A stretch of 64,000 nt of DNA, from contig JADNRV010000108.1 of assembly GCA_015499995.1 (NCBI GenBank), positions 1 to 64,000 on the forward strand. Reading direction: 5' to 3'. Below are positions 32,109 through 44,411 of this stretch, one piece after another (the first letter of the stretch is position 1; each line of letters begins with the position of its first letter). Below the pieces are notes generated by a model, which did not search any database, was not told the DNA's origin, and saw only the letters and a list, made by a program, of their open reading frames with translations. The position numbers and the translations under genes were made by a program. This stretch comes from Flammula alnicola (Eukaryota; Basidiomycota; Agaricomycetes; Agaricales; Strophariaceae).

Positions 32109-35100
32109 CTAATGCGTGTTGTACTGTACCGAAAAGCCTTTCACGAAAGGCTCTCCAATCAGAACATCCAAAACTTTGCTTGCTGCGTCATACGAATACT
32201 GAGAGCGAAGGGCAACCTTTCCGTGAACGGATACCTGCTTCGGCGACGAAGTCACACCAAGGAACCGAACGCGCGAGACATTCACACCCGTGGCATACCC
32301 AAAGCTGCCCGAAACGTCTAATCTTCCATCCTTAAACGTCATCACCACCTGCGTCAACGACGGGGGAACAATCGACTCTCCGTCGTCGATATACAGCTTG
32401 CCCGATGCCTCTCCCCGCATATCAGGCGCTACGACGAACTCGAAATCATTACGCCTCAGCGCTGTCGTCGTCATTGCCGATTCTGCTCGGAGAGGCAGAA
32501 CAACACCGCCCTTGATATGGAGCGGTATCTGGGTGAAATTGACGTTGTGGAGAGTAATATTCGAGCCAGTTCCCAACACAGGGGCGAGGCTGGCGAAATC
32601 GTAGAAAATGTCGCGAGGAAGGTAGATAGAGACGGAGGTAGCATCGTCGTCTGTTACTGGAGAGACTAAAACGGAATCGCCAAAGAAGAACTGGTGTTCA
32701 ATGGCAAAGGTGTTGGGGTCCTTAGGGTACTTGAACCAGAGGGGATGAACAACGGTGTACCATCGGTGTGCGCCTGATGGAACGCGGTATAAAGATAGTC
32801 GAGTAGACGGTACCTAAAAGGTGTGGATAAGCGAGACAAATGGATCGCATGGCAAGATCATACCGAATATCTATCGCATTCCTAGCTGCCTGTGCCACGC
32901 TGGCCCACCTATAAAATTCTTGAGGAATAGAAGTGTCCGCGTTGTGCTGAAGAAATGAGCAATCAGCATGAATGTATGAAAGAACTCGCATCCTGCCTCA
33001 CATTGCGCATGAACGGATAGAATGCTCCCAGCATAGCCCATCGAGCACACAGATTCTCCGTCGTATCTTCGGCTACAAGATCCGGAGAATTTAGCCAAGT
33101 CCCAGCCACTTTCAAATCAATATGATGAACGTAACGTACCATATCCACAAATATCACTTCCAACCATCGGGACTTGATAAATAGAAGCAAATCCGAGCAT
33201 CCCCGCAATCGAGAACCGATAGTGTTCCCATAAACTAAAGTTGTCTCCAAGCCACTTGCCGACATGCGCCCCAGCACCAGCGAACGTCGAGCGAGTGATA
33301 ACGAGCGTTCGATTTCCTGGCCGACGCGCCAGCATGGCTTCACGCGTTCCGACGGACATCATCGTACCGTACAGATTATGAGTATCGTATTCCAATAATC
33401 CATTAGCATGCTTGATGTTGGTCTAGACAACATCATCGTTAGCTGGTGAATGAATGGAGAGCACTCGAGGACACTACGAAAGCCGTCTTGCTCGACAATT
33501 CCCCATTGGCGTTGTTAATGGCATATTGAGGGTCTAGGAAATCATCTCGCCTAGCATTTGCGTGCTGAATTGACAAAGATGGGCGTATTAGGGTCGGGAG
33601 GAGGACTACTCCTAGGAGGGGGCAAACTCATTTGAATGGCTTGTTGGAATGGGTCATCGCAAGGTAGGACACAGAACTATTGAAGATAATTATTAGAAAT
33701 CATGGAACCGTGCCGATGTAAAGGCTTACGTTCGAGGTTCGTTCATATCGATCCATGCCCCGTCAATGTCAATTCCAGTTTGAGGATTGTAGAAGCTCCC
33801 GAATTCCAACGTCCAATACCTAGGAAATGTCAACAGGGAAGGTTGCAAAGGAGGCGGAGAACTGACTGTTGGATCGCAGGATGGAACCAATCTTGAAGAA
33901 GGTCCTTATAAATTTTATAACTCTCTAGACGTGATATAGCTTACCAGGAAATACGGTGACACCTGCCGACAATTAAAGGGTGGTCAGATTGAGATGGGGG
34001 GATAATTGATGATTGAATATACATACCCGGCCAGACGACTCCCAGGCTCTCGCTTCCATTCGGAGCCTTGAGCCACACATCGAGGGCCTTTCCATTGTCG
34101 TAAGGGGCGTATCCCTCGCCAGGCAGATATGCCACCGCAGGGTCCGTCATTAAAACTGCGAGTAGTCGAATTAGACCTGGATGCCTTCGCCTGTTACGAC
34201 GTAGAGATGCTTACTGTACTTCTGATCATGGGAATGAAGATAGTCTACTATTTCTCGCATCCTTGGAAGAGGGAAGTAGTCTGGGTCGACTGTGAATACC
34301 CTTCGTCGATCCATATAATCTAACGAAGGCATATATCAGAAAGTCTGCGGCGATGGGTTAAGCCAGAAACTTACCGATATCAGTCCACATTGTTTCCAAA
34401 GGAATGGCGGCGGCGGAGTAATTTACAATGACGTTCGCGACATCCACGAAACCTATCAAGGTCTATCGTCAGGCAGCAAGCATTGAGAGAAGTAAATCGA
34501 ACCCACTCTGATATCCAAATCGACACTGATGGAAACCAAAAGTCCAGTACGGAACCTCCGCTGGCACTCCGACAACTTCAGCATACTGTCTGGCCACTTC
34601 AGTAGGATCGCTTTCGCTTCCAGCGAGGAAATAAAAATCAAGCACTCCGCCAATGACGTTATACTCCAAAGCCGGTCCGCCAGGATCACTATTAGTGAGC
34701 TTGATATCCATCCCATCCGAATTCAGTAAGAACACTCCATGCGTCCCCGTGGTCCTATGCTCGAAGTATACGGGATGATTCCCGTAGAGATTCGTACCAG
34801 TCGGTATACCATACGCGTCGCGTGACCAGAGCGTCAGCGTCGTGTTATCGGGGGGCAGGCGGAAGGGGTTCGTATGCTCGCCGAGACCATATATGTTGGC
34901 GTTGGATGGAAGGCGGGTTTTGACGCGGAGATATTGGGGTTCGAAAATGAGGGAATGACCTGCTGTCGTGAACAGAACCTCGTGCGTGGAAGCTCTATAT
35001 ATAGAAAAAGAGAACGGCGATGTGGTGTAGTTGAATCGAATTGCTGCTGACTGAGACGAAACGGTGTTTTGGCTACTGGGTCGTGGAAGGACCGACTCAG

Positions 35101-35449
35101 GGACTTCATAGCGCGCGGATGACGGGTCCGTAATCTTGAGGTGTATTCTGTCAGCTTTGAGGAAGTTTGAATGTGAACCAAGATGGATATTTTTCAAGAA
35201 ACACATACCTGTTTCGTATACCACACTCAACGACAACTTCTGGATGTCGTTACCGAACACATTGCACGGTTTCGGGCCCAATATAAGGTCTGCTGTTAGA
35301 CCATCGCGTCGAGTTTTCGCGTTGGTCGCTGAATATCCTGGACATGCTTCAAGAACTGCGGGGTCCACGAAAGTCGCGACAGCGGATGCCTGGATAAGTG
35401 CAGCAGCGAGGAAGACGCGTAAAGCAGTATTTCTTCCATGTCGAACCAT
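32109..35449 (-). CDS. Secreted alpha-glucosidase, glycoside hydrolase family 31
   Basis: The minus-strand gene has many short introns, starts at ATG 35449 with a signal peptide ([17 protein letters not shown]) and ends [14 protein letters not shown]31 landmarks in order: [92 protein letters not shown] with the catalytic nucleophile Asp in [20 protein letters not shown] with the general acid/base Asp; [18 protein letters not shown]; and a C-terminal beta domain ([20 protein letters not shown]). It hydrolyses terminal alpha-1,4-glucosidic bonds of maltose, oligosaccharides and starch outside the cell, with retention. Size (about 900 residues) is usual. No frame break was noticed. A TATA box is at 35500-35506. 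Confidence 0.93.
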
Positions 35450-35499
35450 TGTGGTTGGCAGGGAAGAATCAACCGAGTTCGTGCAGCTCCCTTTAGCAC

Positions 35500-35506
35500 A
35501 TTTATA
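35500..35506 (-). promoter_or_regulatory. TATA box of the GH31 gene
   Basis: TATAAAT on the minus strand lies about 50 bp before the ATG at 35449. No carbon-catabolite repressor site is claimed. Confidence 0.55.
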
Positions 35507-36302
35507 GCTCAGCGCTCATTTCCCCCGGCGGCTGGCTTCGTTTCAATTGGAAAACATTTCCATGCAACGTAAATCGGCTTCTAGTCCCATAATACTTCAC
35601 CGGGCCCTGCATGGCAGCTGATCTGATACAGCATGGCTTGCTACTTCGAAATATAGCTCCGTTCTTCAGTAAGAACGTTGGGAAGTTTAACCGCGATGCC
35701 AAAGATTGTCAAGTTGGTCAAAAGGAGAGAGAGAAGATAGGTGCCCGGTCATTGCCCGACTCCAATACTAATACGTGACTCGGTCAGCCGGCCCTGAAAC
35801 AACCTCCCGGTTCCACTCAACCGTCTCCCTTTACAACTGAATGCCTTCAAAACATCGTCCACTCAAGTTTTATGTGTCTCAGCTTTTTCTATCTCTTGCA
35901 ATATGACCCGGATATCTGGAAGAGCTACTTAGACAGCTAAAACTGTGACTGTAATCAGCCAAGCAATTTCGATGCAAGCCGTTGGCCGTTCGTTGATTCG
36001 ACTTGCTTGGGTACAGTGGAGCTTCACGCGAAATGCCACATTTCTTCATCCTCAGAAGGTAAGTAATAAACCTCTCTTGATTTATGTTGCAAATCTCAGA
36101 ACTCGTCATGTTTTTTGTCCTAGTAAGGCGAGAAGTCGTATGGCCCGCTACTTGGCCAGGTCTAAGCTCTCCAGAAAATTCAGGTAATTCTAGCTCGCAA
36201 CCTGAGCTGACATAGCTTGGAGGCCCTACTCATAGTGTATAGTGCAATATAAGTCATCGAATGACCAGGAAGTTGGATCTCGGAAAGGCGGTAGATATAA
36301 CT
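35507..36302. other. Intergenic; holds a 32-bp sequence shared with 45.1 kb
   Basis: No gene was recognised. Positions 35773-35804 (ACGTGACTCGGTCAGCCGGC..., about 32 bp) recur with few changes at 45147-45178, in the same orientation. Confidence 0.5.
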
Positions 36303-37002
36303 TCAGGCTGAATCCGCCGCTCTCTCCCTGTCCGCTCTTACCTTCTCCATGTATATGAAGGTGACGACGATGAAATCAACCATATGTACGCCCTCCTCGA
36401 ATATTTCAAGAGATGCCGGACGTGCTTTCTTGAGGATACCAAGCCGACGGCGATGAAAACTGTAACAGGTGTGTTGGCTGCATCATTCAAGAAAAGCTGC
36501 CCAAGTTCATTATGAATTGGACTCCTTTATCCGTGTATGACAGTGGATTGACATTACCTTGCATACTCTAGCGCCCATTTTCCAAACATACTCTCTTCCG
36601 TCTGGACCGGTGAATATCCGATTCCTAGCGTTCGCTCATCAGCGAGGTCTGGAATCTGGTGTCCTGGTTACTTGCTAAACCTCACCTCCCATAAAAGCTC
36701 CAACCCTTCTTTTTAAATAGTTCATTGACGCATAGTTCCTGCTCGCGATACCGTATCCGCGAAGAACAGAACGTCTGGAACGCGATGTGCGCTAAGTGCG
36801 AAAAGTTATCTCGCATATCATCGGTGTCCCCTGTGACTCGTGGAACGGCGCGCAGAATGGTTACATGACGAGCCAGCCCCGTTGACTCGGCTTTGTAGAT
36901 GACTTGGCCTTCCTCAATGTGGTACCTTGCATTCCAAGGGTCGTTCGCTGAAAGGAACAGGTGAAGGCCAGGCATGCTTTTGGCGGACGAGAATGTAAAC
37001 AT
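36303..37002 (-). CDS. DUF6593 family protein 4
   Basis: Starts MFTFSSAKSMPGLHLFLSAN at 37002, then YHIEEGQVIYKAESTG and RHVTILRAVPRV, AHIAFQTFCSSRIRYREQEL and VNELFKKKGWSFYG|R. After introns come NRIFTGPDGREYVWKMGARV, LFLNDAANTPVTVF, a one-base shift in an AAAA run at 36456-36459, then RRLGILKKARPASLEIFEEG and VDFIVVTFIYMEKVRADRE, ending AADSA at 36303. All DUF6593 blocks are present. The N-terminus is longer than in proteins 1-3. With one extra A (plus strand) the reading becomes VFHRRRLGILKKA, restoring the family sequence. Function is unknown. Confidence 0.78.
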
Positions 37003-37497
37003 GCTTCATCCTTATATGTAATTTTAATGGCGATCTGCCGCAGACAACTAGGTTTAATTTATTCTCTGCACGCTGCAAGTCTGCTGCACGAGGAGCCGTG
37101 GATACGGTAAAAATCTATTCGGTCGGAGCCGAGGCAGTGTATTCGGCCCTCGAAGACCACCTGGAACGATTATGGATCTCGACCCGACGCATATTGGAGT
37201 ATAAGTACCTCAGTCCCACATACAGAATTTCATACAGTATAATCGATTGCCAACACCCCCACCTGTAGCATGGCCCGTTGTCGTTCAAGTCCGCCGACAT
37301 GGATGAGTTCTCGCTTCGCATGAGTTCCTCTCGCAAATTTTCAGGTCAATATATTAGATTATATTCCACCTCCTGGCACAGCCTGAAAAACTTACTCCTA
37401 CCTTACTCCTAATTGCTCATGATTTCGAATTTCATTTCTTTCCGGGAAGCTGGCATGAAGTTGCCTTTGTTAATTGGCAAGATGATAAACCACCTGA
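37003..37497. other. Intergenic, nothing recognised
   Basis: Upstream region of DUF6593 gene 4. No gene or strong repeat was identified. Confidence 0.45.
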
Positions 37498-37610
37498 CTC
37501 TGCCGCTCTTTCCCCGTCCGTTCTTATCTTCTCTTGATCGACTATGTCATCTCATTCAAAGACCTCAATAAAATCGACCAGAGGATGTCGCACTGATATG
37601 GCTCTTGCAT
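37498..37610 (-). pseudogene. 3' fragment of a fifth DUF6593 gene
   Basis: The plus-strand sequence 37498-37590 (GCCGCTCTTTCCCCGTCCG..., ...AATAAAATCGACCAGAGG) resembles 36309-36395 at the 3' end of DUF6593 gene 4. Translated on the minus strand it gives LVDFIEVFE before a stop, the counterpart of MVDFIVVTFIYME. Upstream parts of such a gene are missing because the Plavaka transposon begins 100 bp further right. Confidence 0.55.
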
Positions 37611-37706
37611 AGAATTCGCCGACAAGGGAGGTCGATAGTATTCCATTATTAACGTGTTCCTAATGGCATGAGTGAGTTGCCAGACAGTGGGACGTCAATC
37701 TTGCAT

Positions 37707-37740
37707 CTACATCAGCAAGTTGACAAAAAAGTTCCCACGT
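37707..37740 (+). repeat. Left terminal inverted repeat of the Plavaka element
   Basis: Begins CTACATCAGCAAGTTG and ends GTTCCCACG. It pairs with 44671-44704. Confidence 0.65.
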
Positions 37741-37815
37741 TTTTAGCGGTTTTTTACCTGTTTCACATGTTTCCACGTTTTCGGCAACCAGAAAACCAGA
37801 AAACCAGAAAACATA

Positions 37816-38210
37816 TAGGGAACTGCACGGGTATTCTGCGGGTTACACGGGTTTTTTGGTATCTAGCATGTAGTACTCGTCAATACAAATTTTTTACAAT
37901 TTTTTTTATGCCAAACGGTTGAAAACTGACTGAGTTATGCATTTTTTAAGTTTGGTACTCAAAAGTCCGAAATTGATGTCACATGGGCCACGGGTAAGCG
38001 TCACGGGTGTCACAAATACCCGTGACGCTTACCCGTGGCCCGTGTGACATCAATTTCGGACTTTTGAGTACCAAACTTAAAAAATGCATAACTCAGTCAG
38101 TTTTCAACCGTTTGGCATAAAAAAAATTGTAAAAAATTTGTATTGACGAGTACTACATGCTAGATACCAAAAAACCCGTGTAACCCGCAGAATACCCGTG
38201 CAGTTCCCTA
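37816..38210. mobile_element. Palindromic foldback element with 8-bp target duplication (hAT-like)
   Basis: The arms 37816-38008 and 38018-38210 are 193-bp inverted copies differing at a single seen position, separated by a 9-nt loop (GTCACAAAT). The ends read TAGGGAACTGCACGGG. The element is bracketed by AAAACATA at 37808-37815 and again at 38211-38218, an exact 8-bp duplication. An 8-bp duplication and TAGGG-type ends point to mobilisation by a hAT-superfamily transposase (inference). It carries no gene. It is nested in the Plavaka element, 68 bp beyond the end of the transposase reading frame. Near identity of the arms implies recent formation. Confidence 0.88.
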
Positions 38211-38277
38211 AAAACATAGGACTATTTATAACTCAAACGAGTTTGCGACAGTGAAAGCAAGAGAATAAGTTGAAGAT

Positions 38278-41200
38278 TTAACCTTTTAAAAATTCATGGG
38301 CATGATAATCTATAAAATGGTTGATAAAAAAGCAATTATAACTATCTAACGCATCATGATGACTGAAGCCATCTGGAACACGAGAGGAACCAAAAACCTG
38401 TAGAAGATGAGCGCCACGCGCAATCATCTTAATATCAATGACTTGGAAGATTGCTCTTTCAGCGTCAAGTGGATCACACTCGAGGCGGGCGGTCCACATT
38501 CCTGTGTCGTCATCAGGCTTGTCTTCGTCACAAACAAACCAATTGACGAGAGCACATGAGTAGTCTTTCTGACGATACTGAAATGAAAAGAAGAGAAGGA
38601 CACGAGCAATAACCATTCCACGCATTCCCAGCTGTGTCTCATCTAACACGATGAACACCGTGTCGCGTCTGGGATGGCCATAGAATGAGGGACTGGAGCG
38701 GATTCGCTCACGCCGCATACCTCCTGTTCCACAAATGTCACTAGGTGAGAAATAAGTCGAGATCGCCGAGTGATGCACATGAATTCGGCCGTCAAATGGT
38801 GGACATTCATCAATCGATGGTATTTCTTCAATCTCAGGATGGTCGCATTCAAAGAGGAACTGTCGCAATGCGGTTGGAAGCATCAGAAGACCGATGTGCT
38901 GTGAAAGCGGCAAGAGACGGTTAGGATAGTGATATTCTAATCAAAAAAGGGGTCAAACGAATAAAGATAAAGATATATCACTAAGAACTCACCAGACCGG
39001 GCTGGGGAAGATAGCCGAACATTGAAGACTGACTCTGAGTCAGACGGTTGATCACCATGGACAGGCCCACCATCATCGTCGTCTTCAATATTGTTCTTGT
39101 TGTCCCTCGGATGATTATCTGAGTCCTCTTCTGAAGAGACCGCGGAAGACTCAGAATCGGTCTCGGATCTGTCATGAGTATTCGCCAAGGCACTTGCTGT
39201 GTATGAGGATGTAGTTCCTGCCATCATTCCTCGCTTGGTGAAAATGCGGTGTAATGTCGCCATTTTCTCCATGCGCACGATTGTTCGAAGCATTTGCGAG
39301 AGCGCCTTGTATCGACTTGATCGGCGCCATGGTTCTTTTACTGCCTTGATATGTTTTGACTCTGTGATGGATGAGCATGTCCCATTTGGCGATCCAAAGT
39401 AAGGAATTGAGTAGAGGTAGTGCAAAAGAGCGTGCTGCCGAGGTAATGAGATCGACTCTCGGACACCAGATGTAATAAAAATGTCTCGAAGCTCATGGAA
39501 CTTCTCAACGCAAATGCGAAGCCGATTCAGAACAGGGGCCGAGATTGCATTCCGACGTGCCATATAGCAAGCGTCGATGAATGTAGATATGCATTGCACC
39601 ATCCTTGAAGGCACATATCCGGCAATGGCAGCAACGTAAACCTAGTTGAGGGATATTAAGTTATTATGTGTTGTAATACTTGTTGTGAATGCATACAACA
39701 GTTACATACCTTCATTAGAGCCTTCGAATCATCTCCTGTCCATTGGTTGAAATCACGGCCATCTGGGAATCGGCGAAGACCTGGGAAAGGTGGAACAGCA
39801 GAAATACTATGGATACAAGTCCAAATGTCAGATCACAATCAGATGAGCTACCAATAAGGCTCCGATGCCTACCGATGATCAATATCTTCAATGATTTCCA
39901 GTGCCCGTTTCTCGCCATGAGTCTCATGTAGATATTCACCAACCCATGTTACAAGATGGTCCTTGAAGGTCCCTTTGATCAATTGATGCAAAAGATCGGG
40001 GGCAAGAAGTTTGTGTATATCAGCACGAGGAAAGGAGTGCGTAAAAGGCTGATATTGAACATAATCAGGCTTGAACGATAGAAGTCAGATATACGTAATA
40101 GAAATGTAACGCACAACAATATCATTTCGAATGCCAAATTCATCCCAAAGAGTACCCCCGTCGAAGGTTTTGATAAGGTAGTCCGTTTTTTCATGTGATC
40201 GGCGATGAGATCCCGGATTATCGAGAGATGTAGGCTGCGCGTCACATCTAAAATGAAAGAATATTACATTTGACCATGTTTCCGATGTCGTATTTCAGTA
40301 ACTTACTTTGGACACCAATTAGAAACCACGCCGGCGAGCCATACTTGTTCCGGGTAGTCAGCTATGTATGGTCCAAGGCTGAAAACAGCCCGACGGAAAT
40401 GGGCATCTGGACAGCGAACAACCTTGGTACGTGTCATGTATTCCCTAAGTGGTGAGAATGCCACTTCGAGACATTTGTGGTAAAGTTGCCGGCAAAATCT
40501 CTGGTATCCAATTTTTTTTCGTTGTGCTTTGCTTGCTTGAAAGGTTGTAACTTGTAAGGTAAAGAAGAACTGAAATTAGATTCAATATGGTCATACCTTT
40601 AGGAATCGGAAGAAAGGCAAATGGTAGGACCCCATTCCCATGACCACGCCGCGCTGAGTTCGAGATATTGCCCAGAGAGGCATACACAGGATGGTATTCT
40701 TGATGGCCAGTAGCCACAGATACTGTTGTTTTGTCGCTTCCAGCAAGAACAGGGACTAGCATTGCGCCATGCATTTCTTCGTCCTGCGCCAATTCTGTCT
40801 AAGAATTTTCAATTAGCTTACTTGAAGTCTACTGTACCATGATTGACTTACTGCTTCTTCGAATGCCCAGGATCCCGACATGAGATTTGACCATATTCGG
40901 TCACCATTAGGCTCATACTCCTTGTATGGCTGATAGTCGAAGTGGCCGTGGAACGCGGATGTTGCCAGTTGCTCCTCAAGAAGGACCAAGATATCGCGCA
41001 CATTCAATTCATACGTCTCTTCCATCCAATCAGGAGGTGTTTGGGGCTTTGGCCCATTATACCGGAAGGTGTAGGTTGTCCAAGGTGCACCACCAGCTTG
41101 AATTGAATCAATTGTACTATACAAATCCTGGGCCGACTTCCATGGGATGGAATCTGCACTGGTTTCGCAACCGGGTGTATCGAAGGTGTGTTTAATTACA

Positions 41201-41627
41201 GTTGCAAGCCAGAGATCTAATCCACGACCAATTTGCGCTTCAGATGATTGGAGTTCAACATACTGGTATTGCGCCCAATCAAATGCGATTCGGTCTTCAA
41301 ACGGTGCCCATGGATTTTCCGGAGTTGCATCCACAGGTTGCGGATGGATCGGATCTGGAATAGGCATCGGGAGGAAGGTACCATCTTCGGAACAAGGTCT
41401 AGCTGAGGAATATAGAGCATCAGTACATGCTAATATCTACACTTTTTGAAAGACATACCAGAGAGCTCGGAGTGGGAGATGCGAGTGCACCTTCTTGAGT
41501 CAATATGAGATGATCTATTTGGATGCTTTGCATTACGATGGCGTTGTAATCCCCCGCTACTCTTACAAGTATGGCCGCATAGTGGACAATCAAACGATTT
41601 CGAAAATGAATTATAGATAGAGGGCAT
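38278..41627 (-). CDS. Plavaka transposase with N-terminal C2H2 zinc finger
   Basis: The minus-strand, multi-exon gene starts at ATG 41627 (MPSIYNSFSKSFDCPLC). It begins with a C2H2 finger (CPLCGHTCKSSGGLQRHRNAKH region). After an intron come PENPWAPFEDRIAFDWAQY, a long conserved region with GAPWTTYTFRYNGPKP and SWAFEEA, then the DDE-type core: LVPVLAGSDKTTVSVATGHQ with the likely first catalytic Asp, YHPVYASLGNISN and VLPFAFLPIPK. Further exons give EVAFSPLREYMTRTKVVRCP, PFTHSFPRADIHKLLAPDLL and YFGSPNGTCSSITESKHIKA, an acidic Ser/Asp/Glu tract, and a C-terminal domain ending HEFLKG. Plavaka is a CACTA-related transposase of basidiomycetes. Frames appear largely continuous, so the enzyme may be functional or only recently decayed. 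Exact exon ends were not fixed. Confidence 0.85.
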
Positions 41628-41868
41628 AGGTAAGAGGCGCGAAGGTGAGTTGTACGGGGAATAGCCATTGGGATAGTCGACTTTTAACGGAGTACTGTAC
41701 TTACTGTCTTCACATGGTAATCATTGGCTCACTTTGATGTGTTGCCTGAAACATATTTGATTGCCACATCATCACTCTTCCTTTGTCGAACTCCTAACTT
41801 CTCGAACACCCTCCCAATCTATTTGTACATCCACTGCCAACCCAACCACATCAACTTCAAGCATCCAG

Positions 41869-44411
41869 ATGGCGCCCGCAAAACAGCCGAAGTCCAAGAC
41901 TTCGAAGGCAGCTCCCGCTGAGAAGGAAAAGATCGGTCAGTTGACGGATTAAACACCTAGGAATGAAGAGATACTTACACGGTATTCATATTAATAAGAT
42001 CCAACTGTCCCAACAATGACAGAAGAACCGGCACCACCAGCAAAAAAGCGAGGACGACCGAAAAAGGTTCCCGAGTCGGAGAAATCCACGTCAACACTGC
42101 CACCTTCAGACATGTCAGGGCCTCAACCAAAGGCAAAGAGAAAGGCCGTAGAGGTTGCCCTTGCAGTGCCAGCTGACGATACTTCACCTGATGATCCATC
42201 CCCGCCAAAGAAGCGCAGTCGGAAAGCGAGAGAAACCGCAGATAAGCCTTCCAACACCAACAAACCAGAAATACAGGACTTACCTACGGATAAACCCAAT
42301 AATAAAGTCCCTCCTGGTCCGAAGTTAAAACCTGCACCGAAGAAATCCCGGAAGGAGATTGCTTCCGAGCGCGCAGCCAAAAAGGCTGCTGAAGAAGAGA
42401 TTCGACTTAGCGAAGAAGCTCTTCGAAAGATTGAGCTTGCACAGATGCATCTTGCAGAAGAGCGTAGAGATGAGGAGATGGAGGTCGAAAGACAGGGGAG
42501 ACTTTCTGCAGTCATGCGCAATTGCCGAGGAGCAGAAAGTAGCGAAGGGGAGGTGTTTGAAGATGTAGAGGATATCTGGACTGAGTCAGATGAACCTATT
42601 GAGCAGCCAAAGGTCAGATCTCGGAGATTTTGATTGCAAATGATATCCATTACTCACCTTGACCATCTGAACAGGCTCGAAAGCCATCTAAGCGCACAAA
42701 GGGAATGTTGCGCAATGAGATAGATGCTCTGACTGAGACGCTACGTGGCGAAAGTGACGGTGGGATGAAAAAGAACAATGCGAAGACTGGTACAAAGTAA
42801 GTCCGTTATCGATCCTCGGAATTGGAGTGGGTCACATGCACATTATCTCTTATCTGACTCGTTACTTTAGGGCTGCTTCTGGCCATGATGATAGCGTGCC
42901 CAAGCAGTACGCGAATGCGGGCCTCCGCACCAAGAGACAGCCTGAGCTAGAAGATCAGCATGAACATGCAGAAATCAATGTCATTGGTGGCCTGACCGAG
43001 CAGGATGCATCTGCTGAACGACCGACTGGCCAGGGGTTTGCCATCGGTCGTCGTTCAGTCCCGAAACCCATCTTTCCTGATGGCCTTCAACGCAACAAAG
43101 ACAGAAAGAACGAGGTGAGTGATCTATATCCCTCTTGTTTGGCTTGAACAGGGCTTATTCATAGCTACCATGTTAGTTGGTTGACTTTATAGAAGATCGG
43201 AAACCACAACCTCGAGCAAATGTATGTAATCTATGTGATTCACATTGTACTGAATGATTTCATTGACTATGATTTCTTTTCCTATCTAGAAGCGTGCTGT
43301 TTCGCGTACAAAGACGTCTGAAAATGCAACTCAGGCTCAGCCTCTGCCTGTGAACTCAAAGGGCAAAGTGCCGGCCACTCACACTGATAATCCCGACACT
43401 CGCTGGACTGACGATCCTCGTTGGACCAAGGTATTCCTTCCTACCATCACAAATGCACTATACATATCCTCGGAACCCTTCAAACACTTCAAACCAGCCA
43501 GCCTCGAATTCCGGGAGAAAGCTCAAGAGATCTTTGATCTTTCTTACCCCAACGTCGATTATCAGCTCAAAGATAATGATCGTGTTATTACTGAGGTATT
43601 TCTTTTGTTCCAATTCTTGAAAATATGCCTTTTAACTCCCTGTTTCAGGCCTATAACCGCGTCAAGAGCAAGAGATCAAAGATCGCTTCTGACATTGCTA
43701 CTGCCGTTGACAATTTCTTTGAAAGTCGTCGAGATCTCCAGGGTTCAATCCATCAAGTCAAGGAGTATGCGCGATGGGCCATGCGATCGGATGGGCCCGG
43801 ATTCTATGCAACGCCGACTCCATTGAAGTGTACAGTTCCACAAGATGATCCAGACTATATTGTACGTTATTATTCAACTCATTGATGCGCATTTTTAACG
43901 AAATCTTTTGCCTTCAGCCTCCCAAGGGGATATTCCAGTCCAAATTCATACTAGTGACTGCAACGAAGTACCTCCGTTACATCAAGGGGTCAGTTCTCGA
44001 AACCCAAATCGATGTGACACGACCGCCAAAAGGTCTCTTTATCATGATACTAGCTTCTGTACGTCACGATGTTCGCTTTTCACTCCATTGGACCAGTGTT
44101 CGACTGACACATCATCAATGTACATTTGCATTGTACAGGTTGAACGCGCCTTCAAAGCATACTGGACTGGTCAAAAAGCTCCGCAAAAGAAATTTACCGA
44201 CGATAACTACGACACGATAATGAAAACATACTGGAGGACATTAGGAAAACTGCGAGAGAGCCAGTGGCAACAAATCCTCGAGGCGGCAGGTCATGGGATT
44301 AACGAGGCAGATGATCTCAGCGGTAATGACTCTGCCGCGATGGACACAATATCGGCTCAGCGTGGACACTTCTACATACCCAGTAGCCCGATGAAAGGTG
44401 TAGTTGAGTAG
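41869..44411 (+). CDS. Second gene of the Plavaka element: basic AT-hook protein
   Basis: Divergent from the transposase, 241 bp away. Exon 1 starts MAPAKQPKSKTSKAAPAEKE. The second exon has an AT-hook-like motif (KKRGRPKKVPES), repeated Lys/Pro stretches (PPKKRSRKAR) and a charged coiled-coil segment (EIASERAAKKAAEEEIRLSE). Later exons encode KRTKGMLRNEIDALTETLRG, IGRRSVPKPIFPDG, then a folded C-terminal region: WTDDPRWTKVFLPTITNALY, ASDIATAVDNFFESRRDLQG, PPKGIFQSKFILVTATKYLR, VERAFKAYWTGQKAPQKKF, and the end SSPMKGVVE. It is likely a DNA-binding accessory protein of the element, like the second genes of plant CACTA transposons. That role is inferred from its position and motifs; no named family was recognised. 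Confidence 0.72.

Noticed and set aside
37776..37815. AAACCAGAAAACCAGAAAACCAG run as a CRISPR-like or telomeric repeat
   Set aside because: Only three to four short units without spacers. It is better explained as subterminal repeat of the Plavaka element.
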